DNA of 64,000 nucleotides from positions 6,159,897 to 6,223,896 of the forward strand of contig CM060684.1 in NCBI GenBank assembly GCA_030686995.1, given 5' to 3'. Under the pieces are notes generated by a model. The model saw only the letters and a list, made by a program, of their open reading frames with translations. It was not told the DNA's origin and ran no database searches. The stretch comes from Artemisia argyi. Its lineage: Eukaryota > Streptophyta > Magnoliopsida > Asterales > Asteraceae. Position 1 is the first letter of the stretch, and the number at the start of each line of letters is the position of its first letter. Shown piece by piece: positions 27,022 to 40,800 of this stretch. Both the position numbers and the translations under genes were made by a program.

Positions 27022-29588
27022 ATAACGAAACACTGATTGTTTGCGGCGAGCGAAGTAAAACACGTCTAAGCATCATTTCTTGTGTCAAAGTTGTGAAGTA
27101 CATCGAACGAGGATGTCAAGTCTTTTTAGCTCAAGTCACCGAGAAGAAGTCGGAGGAGAAGCGACTTCAGGATGTGCCAGTAGTCAGGGACTTTCCTGAG
27201 GTATTCCCTGAGGACTTGCCTAGCCTTCCGCCAACACGACAAGTGGAATTTCAAATTGACTTGATGCCAGGAGCAGCACCCGTAGCACGAGCACCCTATA
27301 GGCTAGCACCGTCTGAGATGAAAGAGTTATCTGAGCAATTGAAGGAATTATTAGATAAAGGATTTATACGCCCTAGTTCGTCACCGTGGGGAGCACCAGT
27401 ATTGTTTGTAAAGAAGAAGGATGGAACCTTCAGGATGTGTATCGATTATCGTGAGTTGAACAAACTTACGGTGAAGAATCGATATCCGTTACCAAGGATT
27501 GATGATCTGTTTGATCAACTACAAGGATCGAGTGTTTACTCGAAGATTGATTTGAGGTCAGGTTATCACCAACTGAGAGTTAGGGAAGAAGACATCCCTA
27601 AGACAGCTTTCAGGACAAGATACGGCCACTACGAGTTCCAAGTAATTCCATTCGGTCTAACAAATGCACCCGCTGTATTTATGGACTTAATGAACCGAGT
27701 GTGCAAACCCTATTTGGACAAGTTTGTGATTGTATTCATCGATGATATCCTTATTTATTCACGTAGTAAGGAAAAGCACGCAGAACACCTAAGGGTTATA
27801 CTGACACTGCTCAGAGAAGAGAAATTGTACGCCAAATTTTCAAAGTGTGATTTTTGGATCGAGAAAGTGCAATTTCTTGGGCATGTTATCGACAGTGAAG
27901 GCATTCATGTTGATCCTGCCAAGATCGAAGCTGTTAAAAATTGGGCGTCACCTACGAGTCCTACCGAGATACGCCAATTTTTAGGTGTTGCCGGATACTA
28001 TCGGAGATTTATTGAAGGTTTTTCAAGGATTGCTAAACCTTTGACCGAGTTAACCCAGAAGAAGAAGTTTGACTGGGGAGAAGAGCAAGAATCGGCATTT
28101 CAAATTTTGAAGAAGAAGCTTTGTGAAGCACCGATATTGGCATTACCTGAAGGAAGTGAGGACTTCGTGGTATATTGCGATGCATCAATCCAAGGTTTGG
28201 GTGCCGTATTGATGCAAAGATTTAAAGTAATCGCTTATGCTTCTAGACAACTTAAACCACACGAAGAGAACTACGCTACTCATGATCTAGAATTAGGAGC
28301 GGTGGTATTCGCTCTTAAGATTTGGAGACACTACCTATATGGAACCAAGTGTACGGTCTTCACCGATCACAAAAGTCTTCAGCACATTCTAGATCAAAAG
28401 GAGTTGAACATGAGACAACGCCGATGGCTGGAGTTATTAAGCGACTATGATTGTGAGATTCATTATCACCCGGGGAAGGCAAACGTTGTAGCAGATGCCT
28501 TAAGTCGAAAGGAACGACTTAGACCCCTCAGAGTTAGATCATTGGGAATGACAATCAGATCACCACTTCCGTCTCAAATTCTTGAAGTTCAAGCTGAGGC
28601 ACTTAAGGAAGAGAATAGACCATACGATAAGATCTACGGTATGCCAGAAAGCACGAATGGATTTGTCAAGAAACCAGGTGGAAGGCTGTGTTTCAAGGAC
28701 AGAAGTTGGATTCCATTGTATGGAGGAGTGCAAGACCTCATCATGCATGAGTCTCATAAGTCTAAATATTCCATTCACCCTGGTTCGGACAAAATGTATC
28801 ACGATCTTAAAAAGTTGTATTGGTGGCCAAACATGAAAGCTGACATTGCTGAGTATGTCGGTAAGTGTTTGACCTGCTCAAGAGTAAAGGGTGAACATCA
28901 AAAACCATCCGGTCTTTTGATTCAACTAGAGCTACCAATGTGGAAATGGGAAAGGATTACAATGGACTTCATTAAGAAACTACCCAAGACATCAAGTGGG
29001 TTTGACACTATTTGGGTTATTGTCGATCGTCTCACGAAGTCAGCGCACTTCTTGCCAATCAAAGAGACTGATGATATGGACGTTCTTGCACGTTTATACT
29101 TGACGGAGATAGTTTCCCGGCATGGAGTGCCGATTTCTATTATCTCTGATAGAGACAGCCGTTTCACGTCTAACTTTTGGCGATCTTTACAGAAAGCCTT
29201 GAGAACTAAGTTAGATATGAGTACCGCTTACCATCCACAGACTGATGGTCAAAGTGAAAGGACTATTCAGATGCTAGAGGACATGCTTAGGGCATGTGTG
29301 ATTGATTTTGGAAAATGCTGGGATAAGCACCTACTGTTAGCGGAATTCTCATATAACAACAGTTATCACGCTAGTATTAAGGCTACACCGTTTGAAGCAC
29401 TTTATGGAAGAAAGTGTCGATCACCAGTTTGCTGGGCTGAGATTGGAGATGTACAACTCTCAGGTCCCGAATTGATTCTTGAAACCACTGAGAAAATTGT
29501 AAAGATTAGGCAACGATTACAAGCCGCTAGGGATCGGCAAAAGAGCTATGCCGATGTGCGAAGGAAACCAATGGAGTTTCAAGTTTGA
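26961..29588 (+). pseudogene. pol: Element B pol: RT-RNase H-integrase, 875-codon frame
   Basis: This is the longest open frame in the window outside the TNL gene. Reverse transcriptase has [20 protein letters not shown] (about 27439) and the catalytic FIDDILIYS (about 27736). RNase H follows with [15 protein letters not shown] (about 28172) and [14 protein letters not shown]. Integrase shows the zinc-binding HPGSDKMY...CLTC (about 28777-28880) and catalytic residues at TMDFI (28961 on), SDRDSRFTS (29147 on) and QTDGQSERT (29238 on). The frame ends at a TGA (29586-29588) where relatives have Gly in QVGDKV, a single G-to-T change. The rest of integrase reads on at 29598-30053. It makes element cDNA and inserts it into chromatin. 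This copy is truncated by the nonsense change. Confidence 0.93.
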
Positions 29589-30053
29589 GACAAGGTCATG
29601 CTAAAGGTATCACCTTGGAAAGGAATGATTAGGTTTGGAAAACGTGGGAAGCTAAACCCAAGATACGTTGGACCCTTCGAGATCACCGAAAGGATCGGTC
29701 CCGTGGCATACAAACTCGAACTCCCTGAGGAGCTCAGTAGAGTACACAACACCTTCCACGTGTCAAATCTGAAAAAGTGTTTATCGGATGAAACACTCGT
29801 GATTCCATTGAAAGAGATCAGAATCGACGATAAGTTGAACTTTGTTGAGGAACCCATTGAGATTATGGACCGGGAGGTCAAACGACTTAAGCATAGTCGC
29901 ATTCCCATTTTTAAGGTCAGATGGAACTCTAAGAGAGGACCCGAGTTGACTTGGGAGCGCGAGGATCAAATTCGTGCTAAATACCCACAACTATTCGATA
30001 AGACAACCCCGTGCACCGATTCAACTTTGGATTCTGGGATGAATCCAATCTAA
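29589..30053 (+). pseudogene. pol: Element B integrase C-terminus with chromodomain-like tail
   Basis: Same reading frame as the preceding pol frame, separated from it only by the nonsense codon. It contains [20 protein letters not shown] (the GPY/F-type module, with YVGPFEI), [15 protein letters not shown], and a tail with [20 protein letters not shown] that resembles the chromodomain-like ending of plant chromoviruses. The stop is at 30051-30053, overlapping the start of the polypurine tract. Confidence 0.88.
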
Positions 30054-30064
30054 CGGGTGGGTAC
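30051..30064 (+). promoter_or_regulatory. Element B polypurine tract
   Basis: taacgggtgggtac ends directly before the 3' LTR start at 30065. Confidence 0.75.
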
Positions 30065-30341
30065 TGTAATACTCCGTAAAATCCCAGGTCATTTATTAAT
30101 GCTAATTATCGACACTATTCTAATCTAAGCCATTTTTGCGGGCTAATTTGAAATTTTTATATGAGACACCGTTTGTTTGACAACCGATTACTATGAGACA
30201 CCGTTTGTTTGACACCCGATTATTTTGGTCACCCTACGTTGTCACCTGTATCACCCGATTGTCACTCTTGGATGTCACCCAATGAGGTTAACACCGGTAA
30301 CTCCCACTTGCGACCCGACACCCTGATTGGACACCGATATA

Positions 30342-30425
<84 letters not shown>

Positions 30426-30906
30426 CGAAGTATATATATTAATTATTACGAACTATTATCACTATGTATATATAAGTATATATATATACGTATGAACGAC
30501 ACCATTTACATTTTCATGGAGTACACGAACCGACACCGATACCGAAACTAAAGTTACGAGAGCACTAGACACCGATACCGAAACTAAAGTCACGAGAGCA
30601 GAAGTCACCGATACCTCGTTATATTTTGGGCCGATCATCACCCTAAGCCCATTACATATTTTTCTTTTGCTTGGGCCGTGTATCACAATAAGCCCAACAC
30701 ATTTATTTCTTTCTTTTGCTCTATTGTTGGGCCGAGTACACCATAAGCCCACCCAAATTCATTCTATTTCTTGTTTCTTTGGGCCGTGTTTCCCCAAGCC
30801 CAAATGGCTGTATACATTTTCTTTCTTATGCGTAGCATATCATGCAATTTGTGAACAACAATAATATTACACACGTTTCATTTTCCTTGGTTCCCTACTA
30901 ACACGA
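30065..30906 (+). mobile_element. Element B: 3' LTR, first part (interrupted by element C)
   Basis: It starts tgtaatactccgtaaaatcc and follows the 5' LTR from 3147 to about 4024. It contains a shortened (TA)n tract (about 30349-30424). It ends in cacga (30902-30906), the target duplication of element C, and resumes at 55289. Confidence 0.93.
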
Positions 30907-33900
30907 TGTCACACCCCCAATTTACCTGACTTACAGCGGAATGGAATACCTGGGGGTGTCTCTCATAGCACCACAGTTACAGTTACATTGAACGACCTAA
31001 AGTGTCGTTTGTAAAATACTGCATTTGATCATTGAAATAATTCAGAGTTTACAAAATGAGGTACCCAAAATGTGTTGCAAGTTTATGAAAACAAGTCATA
31101 CTAGATCAAACGTTTACATAAGTGCATGAAATAATGATGAGACGCGTCGACTCCGCGACTCCATGAAGGTCCAAATGCATGTCACATGAGCTACCTTAAT
31201 AACCTGAAATACATTGCTAAAACGTCAACACGAATGTTGGTGAATTCCATAGGTTTGTAAAATGTAATGATGTACGGCCACCACAAGTAAAAGTGCAAGA
31301 TAAAAATCTCATGAAAATTGTACAATAGCCTTAAGCTCATGACACCGAAGCTATGACTGATGAAACTCTATGCCCCTCCCGAATGTTCTGCCGAAACATT
31401 CAAATGTAAAAGACATGACATGCATCCGCTTACTGTTGGTAATCACTACCACGGATGGAGGCGTCACCCTCGATAGATCTATCCACTCACTCTCGCTTAA
31501 CGGTAAATTAACGGTTCATGATGTTACAGGGGACTTATCACATGGCAAGGTAACTTAAGCTATGTACATGTTTGAATACTTGGGCTCGTACTAAAATGAT
31601 TGATGCAATGTATTCCCCCCGTGGGATTTGAAAACAATCAAAAATGTTGAATTGAAAACGGGGCTATGAAAACTCACCTTAACTGATGAAACTGTGATGA
31701 AATGAAATGAACACCAATGAACAATTAGCTGCTGCAACCCAATATGATGGTACCATGAACATGTAATGAGCTGAAAAACAAGGCGCGCACACTAGCCGCA
31801 ACCTAATATGAATGATGAACGATCTACTTTAGATCATGAAATGATGTTATGAATGTCCATGCACATGTTTCCTATACCACTCTACTCTTTGAAAAACACT
31901 TGTTGTTATCAAAAGTATATATTCCAAGACTTAGGAAAATATGGCTGTTAGAAAAATAAACTAGTTGTAATATATATACTTATATATATATCATATGTAC
32001 CAATGTTTGTGTTGAAATCCTCGGTTTGAAATCCTTGAAATAACGCCTTGTACTAATGAAAATATACTTGTAATCACTAATTCATCATTAGTTATGAAAT
32101 TGAGTACTTGGTTAATATTTCTAGAAAATCTAGAATTTAGTACGTAGAAGTATTATTACTTCTATTAGTGACAAAACGGTCTCATAAAACCAGTCGTGAA
32201 ATAGTGAATATTAAGAGTTAGGAAAGAATCTCAGTAGTTTTGAGAAGATTTTCACCATATCTAAAAAGTCACAGACGTGAAGTTTGTCCATACAGGTCTC
32301 GATCATAAAGATAATTAGCCGTCAAGTGAGGTGTTTGGGCTGTTTTGGCAGATTCTGGGCAGTTTTCGGGAAAGTTTGGAAGTCCATAAGTTGTTCGTTT
32401 TAAATCCTTTTGACAAACGGCTGGATGTTTTGAAAACTAGGCTGGGTGAACTAACTTTTTGTCAATGATGTAAATTTTCCAGAAATGAGTTTATCAATGA
32501 GTAAATTGGCTCTCAACATGATGTCTTACAAAAACTGTTTTTCTATACTTAGTAATATTTTGCTAAAAAGCTGATGGAAATAAATAGAGTTTCGCCGATT
32601 TTGAAACGTGTATATCTTGGTCGTTATAAGTCCGTTTTACTTGTTCTTTATATCCACGGTTACGTCTTAGTATGTAGTAATATATTTTGGAAAGCTCGGC
32701 TCCTCCGGGTTACGTCTAAAGTCTCTTTTTGTCCAATGAAAAACGCCCAACAGCAACTATTTTCAGAAAAATACTTTTCGTCAACAATCTTGCAAAAATC
32801 ATAACTTCTTCGTTATAAACTCTTTTTAATCCGTTCTTTCGCCTACGGATTCGTTTTTGAAATTATTTTCTAAAAATTTTGCCAAAGTTCCCTTGGTGTT
32901 TACTGATTTTCCTGGTTTTCACAAAATGGGACAGCATGTCTAAAATATGTTCCAAATCAAGTTTTCAAGGTTTATAACTAATTTCTACCATCACCAAACC
33001 TCCTGTAATCACCACATAGCTAATCTAATCCTACCATACACCTTCTTAGGGTGCCATGGACTCCTAACAAAGTTATTATAGCAAGGGGATTCATAAATAA
33101 AAAGTTAGGGTTTGTATGTTCCATTTTTGACAAAATAAATGGTGGTATAGCTAGTTGTACATGGTTTTTAGCATGGAAATCATGAAATACAAGTAAATAT
33201 AAGATGTTTCATGTAAAAATAAAGTTGATAACTTACTTGATAAAATGAGATGATTAGATGATGAGTATGCTTGGATTACTTGTGTTTTTCTTGATTGATT
33301 CTTGATTAGGCAAGTATAATGAACAAGTTTGGTGTTTTAGCTTTTGGAAAAAAGATCACTAGATCATGGATGATGGGTTTGGTCGTGGGTTTGAAGAGAG
33401 GAAGAAGAGATGAGATGAAATTTTATCTTATCTAAAAGTGAAGATTATGATTTAAGGTTTTTGGTAAAGTAAGGTTTTTAAGGTTTATTAATATAAAACT
33501 TAGGAAATTAATGCATAAGGTTAAAGGGGTGATCATGTGGCCGGTTTTTGGTGAGCCAAGGGGGGGGGGGGGGTAGGGGTACTTGGTATTTAATTAGGAA
33601 ATTAGTATAACGTTAAGTGTTATTACGTGTTATTCGTTAAAATCGGGTACCGGGTTTAATAGCAATAAACGTTCACGAAGTTAACCGGGATGAAATAATG
33701 TTATAATAATGATAAAAAAATATTAAAAATATGTTGGGTACATTTACTGAGTGATCGGGTGATTATTGTTTAGTTTTCACGAAAACCGTCGTTATATTCA
33801 TACGCGTACGTTATAAATAAAATAAATTTCCAAAATACTGGGTAACTGAATGTTATAACTTTTATGATGTTAAAATGGATATAAAAATATGTTGGGATCA

Positions 33901-34386
33901 TTGTGGGAATATTTAGATATATTCGTCGTGTATAAACCGGGTGTTAACGTTTACTATAAATACTTATACGTAAAAACGTTAAATGTATCAAATATATAAA
34001 TTTGAAAATCCTGAGAGTGGTATAACATGAAAATGCTGTTATGATGATATGCAGACTATCTCCAGTCCGTATGCAGTGTTCTTAACACTAATGAAATGAA
34101 TTCGCACCTAAACCAATCCGGTTACGCGAATTTGAATACCCGTAAACTAAATTTACGATGAAATGAGTAATGCAAGTGAATGGTGAAAACTTTTCCGGAA
34201 ATGAATAGTGTTCAGTGAATAGTAAATTTCCCAAAAGTTTCTCAGAATATCAAACTGACCTCGAAAACGATGAATAGTAAAACGATGAATAGTGTTTTGA
34301 TGAATAGTGATTTATGAATAGTAAAAAGTCGAAGTTTGGGAAAATGACCTGAAATGGTAAATGACGTGAAATGGTGAGTTGTGACA
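30907..34386 (-). mobile_element. Element C chain: LTR 1 (3480 bp)
   Basis: On the plus strand it reads tgtcacacccccaattt to ggtgagttgtgaca. The element is minus-oriented, because the primer-binding site lies left of LTR 2 and the polypurine tract lies right of this LTR. It differs from the other three LTRs at several private sites: gaggtaccca, ggaaagctcgg, ccgggttacg, tttcctgg and atgttggga. A G-homopolymer near 33560 varies in length among copies. Short frames such as 31370-31558 and 32574-32804 recur in every LTR and are not genes. Confidence 0.95.
31204..31677 (-). promoter_or_regulatory. Candidate LTR-encoded intron in element C LTR 1
   Basis: On the minus strand the donor TTAAG|GTGAGTTTTCATAG has its exon end at 31678. 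The acceptor, TTTTAGCAATGTATTTCAG followed by GTTATTAAGG, ends the intron at 31204. The length is 474 nt. The acceptor block matches that of element A base for base over most of its length. The same sites recur in LTRs 2-4. Confidence 0.5.
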
Positions 34387-34420
34387 TCCGCCCACCCAAA
34401 TAGGAATTCAGTCCCTGAAT

Positions 34421-34729
34421 TCAGCTAGTGTTGGTCTCTGTAATAGGTTTGGTGAAAAGGTGTGGATACTTGCGTTGCATTTGGTCCTCTCGTTCCCATG
34501 TAAACTCAGGACCTCTTCGAGAATTCCAGCGAACCTTAACGATCGGAATTCTACTCTGCTTTAACTGTTTGACCTCTCGGTCCATGATTTCAACTGGTTC
34601 CTCCACAAAGTTAAGCTTGTCATCTAGCTGGATCTCTTCTAATGGTATAACTGAAGACTCATCTGAAAGGCATTTCTTGAGATCTGAAAATGTGAAATAT
34701 GTTCGTGTAATCCTGTTGTTTTCTGGCAA
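34421..34729 (-). pseudogene. pol: Element C integrase C-terminal remnant, copy 1
   Basis: A 102-codon frame whose residues from about 15 onward match the end of the element A and B polyproteins: [43 protein letters not shown], ending near YPHLFTK. This is the chromodomain-like tail of a chromovirus integrase. Its start is not authentic. Upstream on the same strand, 35142-35348 retains a degenerate module with QVGEQTKLKALPW, and about 35390-35450 keeps TYHPQNDGQSERT from the integrase core. Confidence 0.85.
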
Positions 34730-37357
34730 TGTTCAAATCTAACGGCCACTAGGCCTACCCTGGCTGAAATATAAATGGTCCAGTGTATATTGGTGTATCT
34801 TTCCAAGTTTTCTGAACACGATAACATGCCTTTCCTAGCCAAAACTTTCTGCATAACTCTGCAGAACTTGAAGTTTTAATGGTTTACGATTTATTGAACT
34901 TGTAACTGGTTCTTGACTTGTAGAAAATTTCTGGTTATCTCATAAATGCCTACTGAACTAATGAGTTGAGCTTTTTCCAAGTTTGGCCCATCAATCGATG
35001 GTCTGCGCTTCTTAATGTTTTAAATGTGGTACTGGTAATATATACTGCTGAATTCTGCCAGAACTCAAGTTTGTATGCTAGTTGGTCGATTCTAAAATGA
35101 ATCTTAAATAGTCCAATATGCTAAAGGTTCAACCTTTCTTGTTATCCAATTTGTATCATGCCAATCCAAGGCAATGCTTTTAACTTAGTTTGTTCTCCCA
35201 CTTGAATCTGGATGGTTTGTTGTTCAGGATATCCAATCCAAATGATGTGTGTTATGTACCAACCTAACTTCTGCCAGTTTCCCGTTGTTGGTGTGATAAC
35301 TATTGTTGTAGATGACTTTGATTTATGTTGAGTGATTAGTCCAACCATTTACAGGGTCAATCACTCATGCTCTGAGCATTCCTTCCTATGTTTGAATTGT
35401 TCTCTCGCTTTGACCATCGTTCTGAGGATGATAGGTGATGTTCACATCTAAATGGGTTTCTGAAGGAAATCCTGAAATGATTACCTGAGGTCCAAGTTGA
35501 AACGGTTTCCTTAACAGGAAAAACTGAAATGGGTACAATAAACCTTTGTGACTAATTTCATAACGTTCGGTCCTCCGAACTTGGCGTTATATGAAGGGAT
35601 AAAATATAGGTAACAATTTGATTCCTTGTGTTTTGTTCCAACGGATGATAAGACATAAGTCCTTCTTTGTCTATTGGGTTTGGTCTCCACTACTGAAGTT
35701 CGTGATTAATTTGTGATGTCCTTCCTAATTCCTTCATCACATATTCCAAATATTCTTTATTGTCAAGTCACAAATCCTAAATGCATAAGCGATGTTGTAG
35801 AGAAGTTGGCTCTGGATATTTGTCTCGCGATTGTGAGTTTTGGTTGAAATCTTTTTCTGGATAAACGAATTTAGAAAATGGAGCAAATGATTTATTGGGT
35901 AATATTTTCTTGATGATTCAAAATCCAGTAGTTATGAAATAGGAACTGTTTTCAAACATGTTGTGATTAAGACTGCTTACCAAAGTTTGATGTCTATATA
36001 TATTTCTCATTGTACAATAGTGTTGCTAAAGATTGACCAAAAAGGATCGTACTTGTTCAAAATAGGAATTTCAGAAATCATTTTTCCACAAGGTATGTGA
36101 TTTATGTAAACGCATCAACTTTATTTAAAAGTGAAAACACTAACAAGGATAAAATGGTAGAATAGGAAATGTTCGCTTAAATGCATAGATGTCTAACACT
36201 TAGTTCCTGAGGTTGGGTAATGTCTATTGGTGGTTATCTGGCATAACTACAAGCATAGGTATTTAGACTAACTTAAGTCCTGAAATTGTTTATCGTTGTA
36301 ATTGGCAAGACGAAGGTATCACTTGATGTTGTGTCGATGAATGTCTATTCTGTTTTCCCATGTAGATGAGGAGATATGTTCCGGTTTGATCCCTTGCTTG
36401 GTATGAAGGTGAGGTTATCAGAAATTTCTAGACATAATGCCTTAGAGGAATCTACATCGATATTCTTGATTCAAACAATTGTCCTTTGTGAAAACTTACT
36501 GCAGGAAAGTTTATGTATGGATGAGGCCATGTTTAAATGAAATACTCTACAGTCTCAATTAGAAGCTTGGTTTATTTCTATTGTGTTGTCCTGCGGACAT
36601 TTATATTGAGTTCCATCCTGTAGCTCAGTCTAGCTAGTACCCTTAAACGATAGAATTTGACAACTAAGTCAAAGATGGTGATTCGGATAGTCTCGCAGTA
36701 ACTTAGGATTGTTGTTGAGTTATGAATTCTCTCTCTATATACTTCTAGTTCTGGTTAGTAGTTCTGTAATTCTTTCATTGCTTTTATTGTATAAAGGAAT
36801 CCTGCATGTAATTGATATGGAAAGTCTCTTCTAGGGAAGTCAATGGGAAAATCCAACTTAATGTCTGAATGAGTGACTGGTGGGGTAAGTATCCAGGGAT
36901 AGTTCGGCAAAATGGATGGTTATGAAAGAATTCCTTTGTTTACAAAACTTTTGGATGAAGATTGTCATTAACAATCCTTTGAAAAAAATAATTATTTCCT
37001 TCATGGCATAATCCTTCCTGAATTTTACATAGGTGATCAGGCTATGTATAATTGAGGACTAATGATGCGATGTTGGATTTTGTCAAAATATCATAACTTT
37101 TATCAAAAGTTTTAGATGGTGTTCAACGCATTGTTATAAAACTGGTGTCCTGATATTTTCTTTCAAGTAACATGAAAATTGCTTCGCGTAATAATAGTAA
37201 ATACTTGGTGTAATGACAGAAAAATCAATTTATAGGATGGAAATAAAATAGCTTACTTCAGAAATTTTTTTGTAAAACAATTTCCCCATATGATAGTAAA
37301 ATAGCTTGAATGGTGTATTGGATACGTGAGTGAATCTTGTCGAATGGTAATAGTCTA

Positions 37358-37678
37358 CTAATTCGTCAAAAACAAAATCAACCTAATTCCTGATGAGACA
37401 ATGCTAAAATGTTGCGAAACGATTGAAGTCTGAGCAAATGGGAATGGAAAAGGAAATGACAATGATGGTACTAGTGAATGGAATACTACCCTCTTTCGTG
37501 CTACCTCGCGACATCCAAAAGGTAAAACTAAAGTACACACTGTGGGAAGGCCAATAGTGTAATAAGTAACTGATGGTGGTGTAAATGCAACTGGTGGTAT
37601 AATGGTAGTGGAAGATGACAAGGCATCTTTAATGTCGGAATCCGATAAAAGGATGTCAGGGTGAGTATCTGAAGACAT
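37358..37678 (-). pseudogene. Element C pre-gag ORF remnant, copy 1
   Basis: From the ATG at 37678 the frame reads MSSDTHPDILLSDSD, then a Ser/Thr/Pro-rich stretch. It resembles the acidic, Pro-rich start of the element B pre-gag ORF in position and composition. It ends at 37358 without any Gag motif. Identical frames occur in internal regions 2 and 3. Confidence 0.45.
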
Positions 37679-37861
37679 GTCACTTGTGAACCAGGTCAAT
37701 AAAATGATATACATATACGGATATGAGTATAAATAACTCGCACAGGGTATGTATGAAACAACATGTATCATGATTATGCACTTATGATGAAATGATGAGA
37801 TGCTATGATGATGCGGTTATAGTCTAGGGTCCAAGATACATCCTAGTTCGCTATAACCTTA

Positions 37862-37873
37862 GCTCTGATGCCA
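37862..37873 (-). promoter_or_regulatory. Element C primer-binding site, copy 1
   Basis: Minus strand tggcatcagagc, 3 bp inside the LTR 2 boundary. One mismatch from the tRNA-iMet complement tggtatcagagc. Confidence 0.85.
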
Positions 37874-37876
37874 ATC

Positions 37877-40800
37877 TGTCACACCCCCAATTTACCTGAC
37901 TTACAGCGGAATGGAATACCTGGGGGTGTCTCTCATAGCACCACAGTTACAGTTACATTGAACGACCTAAAGTGTCGTTTGTAAAATACTGCATTTGATC
38001 ATTGAAATAATTCAGAGTTTACAAAATGAGGTCCCCAAAATGTGTTGCAAGTTTATGAAAACAAGTCATACTAGATCAAACGTTTACATAAGTGCATGAA
38101 ATAATGATGAGACGCGTCGACTCCGCGACTGCATGAAGGTCCAAATGCATGTCACATGAGCTACCTTAATAACCTGAAATACATTGCTAAAACGTCAACA
38201 CGAATGTTGGTGAATTCCATAGGTTTGTAAAATGTAATGATGTACGGCCACCACAAGTAAAAGTGCAAGATAAAAATCTCATGAAAATTGTACAATAGCC
38301 TTAAGCTCATGACACCGAAGCTATGACTGATGAAACTCTATGCCCCTCCCGAATGTTCTGCCGAAACATTCAAATGTAAAAGACATGACATGCATCCGCT
38401 TACTGTTGGTAATCACTACCACGGATGGAGGCGTCACCCTCGATAGATCTATCCACTCACTCTCGCTTAACGGTAAATTAACGGTTCATGATGTTACAGG
38501 GGACTTATCACATGGCAAGGTAACTTAAGCTATGTACATGTTTGAATACTTGGGCTCGTACTAAAATGATTGATGCAATGTATTCCCCCCGTGGGATTTG
38601 AAAACAATCAAAAATGTTGAATTGAAAACGGGGCTATGAAAACTCACCTTAACTGATGAAACTGTGATGAAATGAAATGAACACCAATGAACAATTAGCT
38701 GCTGCAACCCAATATGATGGTACCATGAACATGTAATGAGCTGAAAAACAAGGCGCGCACACTAGCCGCAACCTAATATGAATGATGAACGATCTACTTT
38801 AGATCATGAAATGATGTTATGAATGTCCATGCACATGTTTCCTATACCACTCTACTCTTTGAAAAACACTTGTTGTTATCAAAAGTATATATTCCAAGAC
38901 TTAGGAAAATATGGCTGTTAGAAAAATAAACTAGTTGTAATATATATACTTATATATATATCATATGTACCAATGTTTGTGTTGAAATCCTCGGTTTGAA
39001 ATCCTTGAAATAACGCCTTGTACTAATGAAAATATACTTGTAATCACTAATTCATCATTAGTTATGAAATTGAGTACTTGGTTAATATTTCTAGAAAATC
39101 TAGAATTTAGTACGTAGAAGTATTATTACTTCTATTAGTGACAAAACGGTCTCATAAAACCAGTCGTGAAATAGTGAATATTAAGAGTTAGGAAAGAATC
39201 TCAGTAGTTTTGAGAAGATTTTCACCATATCTAAAAAGTCACAGACGTGAAGTTTGTCCATACAGGTCTCGATCATAAAGATAATTAGCCGTCAAGTGAG
39301 GTGTTTGGGCTGTTTTGGCAGATTCTGGGCAGTTTTCGGGAAAGTTTGGAAGTCCATAAGTTGTTCGTTTTAAATCCTTTTGACAAACGGCTGGATGTTT
39401 TGAAAACTAGGCTGGGTGAACTAACTTTTTGTCAATGATGTAAATTTTCCAGAAATGAGTTTATCAATGAGTAAATTGGCTCTCAACATGATGTCTTACA
39501 AAAACTGTTTTTCTAAGTAATATTTTGCTAAAAAGCTGATGGAAATAAATAGAGTTTCGCCGATTTTGAAACGTGTATATCTTGGTCGTTATAAGTCCGT
39601 TTTACTTGTTCTTTATATCCACGGTTACGTCTTAGTATGTAGTAATATATTTTGGAAATCTCGGCTCCTCCGGCTTACGTCTAAAGTCTCTTTTTGTCCA
39701 ATGAAAAACGCCCAACAGCAACTATTTTCAGAAAAATACTTTTCGTCAACAATCTTGCAAAAATCATAACTTCTTCGTTATAAACTCTTTTTAATCCGTT
39801 CTTTCGCCTACGGATTCGTTTTTGAAATTATTTTCTAAAAATTTTGCCAAAGTTCCCTTGGTGTTTACTGATTTTCCAGGTTTTCACAAAATGGGACAGC
39901 ATGTCTAAAATATGTTCCAAATCAAGTTTTCAAGGTTTATAACTAATTTCTACCATCACCAAACCTCCTGTAATCACCACATAGCTAATCTAATCCTACC
40001 ATACACCTTCTTAGGGTGCCATGGACTCCTAACAAAGTTATTATAGCAAGGGGATTCATAAATAAAAAGTTAGGGTTTGTATGTTCCATTTTTGACAAAA
40101 TAAATGGTGGTATAGCTAGTTGTACATGGTTTTTAGCATGGAAATCATGAAATACAAGTAAATATAAGATGTTTCATGTAAAAATAAAGTTGATAACTTA
40201 CTTGATAAAATGAGATGATTAGATGATGAGTATGCTTGGATTACTTGTGTTTTTCTTGATTGATTCTTGATTAGGCAAGTATAATGAACAAGTTTGGTGT
40301 TTTAGCTTTTGGAAAAAAGATCACTAGATCATGGATGATGGGTTTGGTCGTGGGTTTGAAGAGAGGAAGAAGAGATGAGATGAAATTTTATCTTATCTAA
40401 AAGTGAAGATTATGATTTAAGGTTTTTGGTAAAGTAAGGTTTTTAAGGTTTATTAATATAAAACTTAGGAAATTAATGCATAAGGTTAAAGGGGTGATCA
40501 TGTGGCCGGTTTTTGGTGAGCCAAGGGGGGGGGGGGGGTAGGGGTACTTGGTATTTAATTAGGAAATTAGTATAACGTTAAGTGTTATTACGTGTTATTC
40601 GTTAAAATCGGGTACCGGGTTTAATAGCAATAAACGTTCACGAAGTTAACCGGGATGAAATAATGTTATAATAATGATAAAAAAATATTAAAAATATGTT
40701 GGGTACATTTACTGAGTGATCGGGTGATTATTGTTTAGTTTTCACGAAAACCGTCGTTATATTCATACGCGTACGTTATAAATAAAATAAATTTCCAAAA

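Larger units (their letters stand above)
34387..37876 (-). mobile_element. Element C chain: internal region 1 (3490 bp, non-autonomous)
   Basis: Read on the minus strand, it starts with ga and a primer-binding site (37862-37873), then a short N-terminal frame, then about 2 kb with no continuous coding, then remnants of integrase only, and finally the polypurine tract gggtgggcgga (34387-34397). At 3.5 kb it is little more than half of element A's internal length (6.0 kb), and protease, reverse transcriptase and RNase H are not recognisable. It could move only with enzymes supplied by relatives. Confidence 0.85.

Noticed and set aside
29598..30053. Envelope-like third ORF in element B
   Set aside because: It is simply the integrase C-terminus separated from pol by one nonsense codon.
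31370..32804. Short genes at 31370-31558 and 32574-32804
   Set aside because: They recur in all four element C LTRs, have no domain, and lie in noncoding LTR sequence.
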